9,083 nucleotides of DNA from Clostridia bacterium. Lineage in GTDB: Bacteria; Bacillota; Clostridia; Oscillospirales; Acutalibacteraceae. A program made the translations under genes and the position numbers. Under the pieces are notes generated by a model. That model was given only the letters and a program-made list of their open reading frames with translations, was not told the DNA's origin and did not search any database. The stretch spans positions 1 through 9,083 of the forward strand of contig JAGACE010000227.1 in assembly GCA_017614275.1 (NCBI GenBank). The letters run 5' to 3'. Shown piece after piece: positions 7,107 through 9,083 of the stretch. Position 1 is the first letter of the stretch, and every line of letters begins with the position of its first letter.

Positions 7107-8006
7107 ATGACGACTTTGAACGGAACCATTGTGAAAGGCATCGGCGGCTTCTATTACGTAGAGGCCGCCGACGGGATTTACGAATGCCGGGCGAGAGGGG
7201 CGTTCCGCAAGGAAGGCATCACGCCGCTGGTCGGGGATCACGTGCGGATCACGGTCCAGGAGGGCGAGGCGGAGAACACGGTCGATGAGATCTTTCCCCG
7301 CCGCAACGAACTGCGCCGCCCGCCGGTCGCGAACATCGACCGGATCATCATCGTGGTGGCCAGTACCGAGCCCCGTCCGAACCCGCTGGTCATCGATCGC
7401 CTGACCGCCATCGCGGTCCGCAAGGACATCGAGCCGGTCATCGTGCTCAACAAGGCGGACCTCAAAGACGTCGCCGAACTGAAGGACACCTACGAGAAGA
7501 CCCCGTTCCCGGTCGTCGTCACCAACGGCCTGACCGGCGAGGGGATCGAGCCGTTGCGGGACCTCCTGAAGGGGAAGACCTGCGCCTTTACCGGAAACTC
7601 GGGGGTCGGGAAATCCACGCTGCTCAACGCGCTGGACCCGAGCCTGGAGCTCGCCACCGCGGAGATCTCCCGGAAACTCGGCCGCGGCCGTCACACCACC
7701 CGCGAATGCACCCTCATGAACGTCTGCGGCGGCTATGTCGTCGACACCCCGGGCTTTGCCTCTCTGGAGTTTTCCCGGGAGGAACTCGTCCTCAAAGAGG
7801 ACCTGGAAGACTGCTTCCCGGAGTTCGAGCCCTACCTCGGCCGATGCCGCTTCCATCCGTCCTGCGCACACCTGAACGACAAGGGCTGCGCCGTGCGGGA
7901 AGCCGTGGAGGCGGGGGAGATCGCGGAGTCCCGTTACCGCTCTTACCAGGCGATGTACGAGGAGGTCAAAGACCTCTCGGCGTGGCAGCTGGGACCGCGG
8001 AAATAA
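7107..8006 (+). CDS. rsgA: Ribosome small-subunit-dependent GTPase RsgA
   Basis: Circularly permuted GTPase (YjeQ/YloQ, CpgA) that assists late 30S subunit maturation. The product is 299 residues. An OB-fold is at about 1-70 (GTIVKGIGGFYYVE, then LVGDHVRI). The GTPase motifs come in permuted order: G4 NKAD at 115-118, G1 GNSGVGKS at 163-170, a G2 region GRGRHTTRE at 192-200, G3 DTPGF at 213-217. The C-terminal zinc knuckle uses C247, C253, H255 and C261. The first two cysteines are five residues apart rather than the four I know from E. coli and Bacillus, a small insertion. The start is ATG 7107, four bases after the kinase stop. No good ribosome binding site is visible (GGTGAT abuts the start), so translation probably depends on coupling to prkC. 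The B. subtilis homologue is a reported PrkC substrate, which fits the neighbourhood. Confidence 0.95.
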   Translation: MTTLNGTIVKGIGGFYYVEAADGIYECRARGAFRKEGITPLVGDHVRITVQEGEAENTVDEIFPRRNELRRPPVANIDRIIIVVASTEPRPNPLVIDRLTAIAVRKDIEPVIVLNKADLKDVAELKDTYEKTPFPVVVTNGLTGEGIEPLRDLLKGKTCAFTGNSGVGKSTLLNALDPSLELATAEISRKLGRGRHTTRECTLMNVCGGYVVDTPGFASLEFSREELVLKEDLEDCFPEFEPYLGRCRFHPSCAHLNDKGCAVREAVEAGEIAESRYRSYQAMYEEVKDLSAWQLGPRK

Positions 8007-8007
8007 C

Positions 8008-8036
8008 TTGTACTCGATTCATTTTTGGTTTATAAT
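8008..8036 (+). promoter_or_regulatory. Predicted promoter for the Lys/Pro-rich protein and Hcp-like genes
   Basis: TTGTAC at 8008-8013 (three of six -35 consensus bases, including the key TTG) is followed by exactly 17 bases and a perfect TATAAT at 8031-8036. The promoter sits in an AT-rich gap directly after the rsgA stop. A start near 8043-8044 would give a leader of about 45 bases to ATG 8089. The -10 continues TATAATATTAAGC, close to the sequence at 1193. No hairpin terminator is visible after rsgA, so read-through from upstream may also contribute. Confidence 0.6.
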
Positions 8037-8088
8037 ATTAAGCCCACAAACGCTTTGAAACGGTTCGATCCGCAAAGGGAGTGTCCGT

Positions 8089-8550
8089 ATGAAAAAACGG
8101 AAAAAAAGAGCGCCCAGATTCGGCGACAGCCCCTTCCAGGAGAGCTCTGCCAAATATCAGGATCGCTGGGCCCCGGAGGACCCGGACAGCGTTGACGTAG
8201 ACGATCTGATCGAGCGGTACGGCAAGTATCTCGATGAGAACGACCAGCCGCTGAAGGGCATCAACCCCAATCCGAAGTACTATGTGCTTCCAAAAGAACC
8301 GTCTGCGGGACCGCAGGCCGAGCCGCCGGCACCGCCGGAGCCCGAACCGCCGAAGACCAACGTGCGGACCACGCTGAAACGGACCGTGAAAGCGGTGAAG
8401 AAACCGCTGCCGAAAGTCACGCCGAAGCGCGTGGACAGACCGGCTCCGGAGCCGGAACCGAAACCCGAACCTCCGGTCGTCATGAAACCGGTGAAGAAAG
8501 AGGCACCTAACAACACGATCCCTGTCAAAATCAAGATCAAGAGAAAATAA
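8089..8550 (+). CDS. Unrecognised basic, proline-rich, probably disordered protein
   Basis: I do not recognise this gene. It encodes 153 residues with no signal peptide or membrane segment and no cysteine. The N-terminus is strongly basic (MKKRKKRAPRF). An acidic, more ordered part follows at about 22-50, containing DSVDVDDLIERYGKYLDEN. The rest is low complexity: a Pro/Glu block (about 73-86, PPAPPEPEPP), a Lys/Arg/Thr block with TLKRTVKAVKKPLPK, a second Pro/Glu/Lys block (about 123-136, PAPEPEPKPEP) and a Lys-rich end. The pattern suggests an extended linker or a nucleic-acid- or polyanion-binding tail; that is inference only. It is likely a real gene: GGGAG at 8077-8081 is 7 bases before the ATG, a promoter precedes it, and codon use matches its neighbours. 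The Hcp-like gene starts 15 bases after its stop, so the two are probably co-transcribed. Confidence 0.75.
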   Translation: MKKRKKRAPRFGDSPFQESSAKYQDRWAPEDPDSVDVDDLIERYGKYLDENDQPLKGINPNPKYYVLPKEPSAGPQAEPPAPPEPEPPKTNVRTTLKRTVKAVKKPLPKVTPKRVDRPAPEPEPKPEPPVVMKPVKKEAPNNTIPVKIKIKRK

Positions 8551-8565
8551 AAAGAGGAACCCAAC

Positions 8566-9083
8566 ATGACCGTCAAAGAACTCTGTGCAGTCCTGGATCT
8601 TGCCACCAAGAGCCTGTCTGCCGTCACAACGGAATTACGCGTCGAGATGAAAGAGGTGCCCAAAGCGGCCGATCTGCTCATCCTGCGCAATCTCTGCATG
8701 ACCATGGAAGGCGTCAACTCGGACGAAGCAGTCCTGAGCGAGGCCGTTGCGGAGACCCTGGACCTGAAGCGCGAACTGCTGAAAGATGTCACGGCGCCCC
8801 GGGTCCTTCCGGTCGATTCTCTCTGGGACCCGCAGGGTCCGGAAGAGTATGCCGAAAAGCTGGCGGAAGTCCGGGCCAAAGAACAGGAGAACGGCGACGC
8901 GCACGCGCTGCGTCAGATCATCCTGGCCGGCCTCAAGGGCATCGCCTCCTTCGCCTGGGACGCCTATCGGATCGGGTATGAAGACGAGGGGATCGACCCC
9001 TTCCTGCAGCGGGTGCTGCAGCGGACCCTGAAGTTCTCGCTGAGCGTCGGTCTGCTCTTCAACCTCTCCATGGAGGTCGGCGG
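8566..9083 (+). CDS. Hcp (hybrid cluster/prismane)-like protein, N-terminal part, lacking the usual N-terminal Fe-S cysteines
   Basis: The frame is open from ATG 8566 to the window end (172 full codons). AGAGGA at 8553-8558 is 7 bases upstream. Two stretches look like hydroxylamine reductase (hybrid cluster protein): residues 42-72, NLCMTMEGVNSDEAVL then ETLDLKRELL, resembling the family's TITNANFD plus helix; and 114-155, ALRQIILAGLKGIASFA then YRIGYEDEGIDPFLQ, resembling the LR-LL-YGLKG-AAYA-HA-LG-ED-EI-F block. Typical Hcp proteins carry a four-cysteine Fe-S motif at the very N-terminus. Here the protein begins after that point, and only C7 and C44 are present. An in-frame TAA five codons before the ATG rules out a simple missed start. 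The hybrid-cluster ligands (His, Glu and Cys residues) would lie beyond the window, so activity cannot be judged. Known Hcp proteins reduce hydroxylamine or nitric oxide and can nitrosylate proteins. The assignment is from remembered family patterns and is moderately sure. Confidence 0.6.
   Translation, partial: MTVKELCAVLDLATKSLSAVTTELRVEMKEVPKAADLLILRNLCMTMEGVNSDEAVLSEAVAETLDLKRELLKDVTAPRVLPVDSLWDPQGPEEYAEKLAEVRAKEQENGDAHALRQIILAGLKGIASFAWDAYRIGYEDEGIDPFLQRVLQRTLKFSLSVGLLFNLSMEVG

Noticed and set aside
4934..7141. A 735-codon open frame on the minus strand opposite the kinase gene
   Set aside because: It mirrors the kinase reading frame, has a low-complexity Asp/Val/Gly/Arg/His-rich product with no recognisable domain, and arises from the strong G/C bias at third positions of the real gene.
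8053..8077. CTTTG and CAAAG as a hairpin before the Lys/Pro-rich gene that could hide its ribosome binding site
   Set aside because: Only five pairs across a 15-base loop; too weak to call a regulatory structure.
8092..8107. A-runs at the start of the Lys/Pro-rich gene as a programmed slippage site
   Set aside because: The phase of the A-run does not give a proper slippery heptamer and no useful alternative frame follows; Lys codons explain it.

Overview
The window is GC-rich, with third codon positions dominated by G and C, and every gene is on the plus strand. The order def - fmt - zinc metallopeptidase (YugP family) - rsmB - rlmN - PP2C phosphatase - PASTA kinase - rsgA is the classic Bacillota housekeeping cluster. 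The metallopeptidase between fmt and rsmB is typical of Clostridia. The best guess is therefore a high-GC Clostridia-type bacterium; this rests on gene order and protein families, not on a marker-gene tree.

Layout. 1-1197: the C-terminal end of peptide deformylase and complete fmt, which together act on the formyl group of initiator Met. 1198-1275: a short AT-rich gap with a small hairpin and -10-like sequences. 1276-3295: a membrane zinc metallopeptidase and rsmB, one base apart. 3292-8006: rlmN, prpC, prkC and rsgA, each overlapping the gene before it or separated by 2-4 bases, clearly one translationally coupled operon. 8007-8088: a gap with a good sigma-A-type promoter. 8089-9083: a second unit with an unrecognised Lys/Pro-rich protein and the start of a divergent Hcp (prismane)-like protein that runs off the window.

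How the genes work together. def and fmt handle N-formylation of nascent proteins, rsmB methylates 16S rRNA, rlmN methylates 23S rRNA (and tRNA), and rsgA matures the 30S subunit, so most of the cluster serves translation. The phosphatase/kinase pair is the PASTA signalling module that senses cell-wall material and controls growth; RsgA is a reported substrate of the homologous Bacillus pair.

Most notable. (1) A near-consensus sigma-A promoter (TTGACA, 17-bp spacer, TATGAT) lies in a sharply AT-rich, rare-codon pocket inside the rsmB coding sequence, placed to drive rlmN-prpC-prkC-rsgA. (2) Three sites share the -10 core TATRATAT. (3) The Hcp-like protein starts after the place where the family's N-terminal iron-sulfur cysteine motif should be. 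(4) The usual rpe/thiN continuation after rsgA is absent, replaced by a new promoter, an unknown disordered protein and the Hcp-like gene. I see no mobile element, CRISPR array, tRNA or rRNA.
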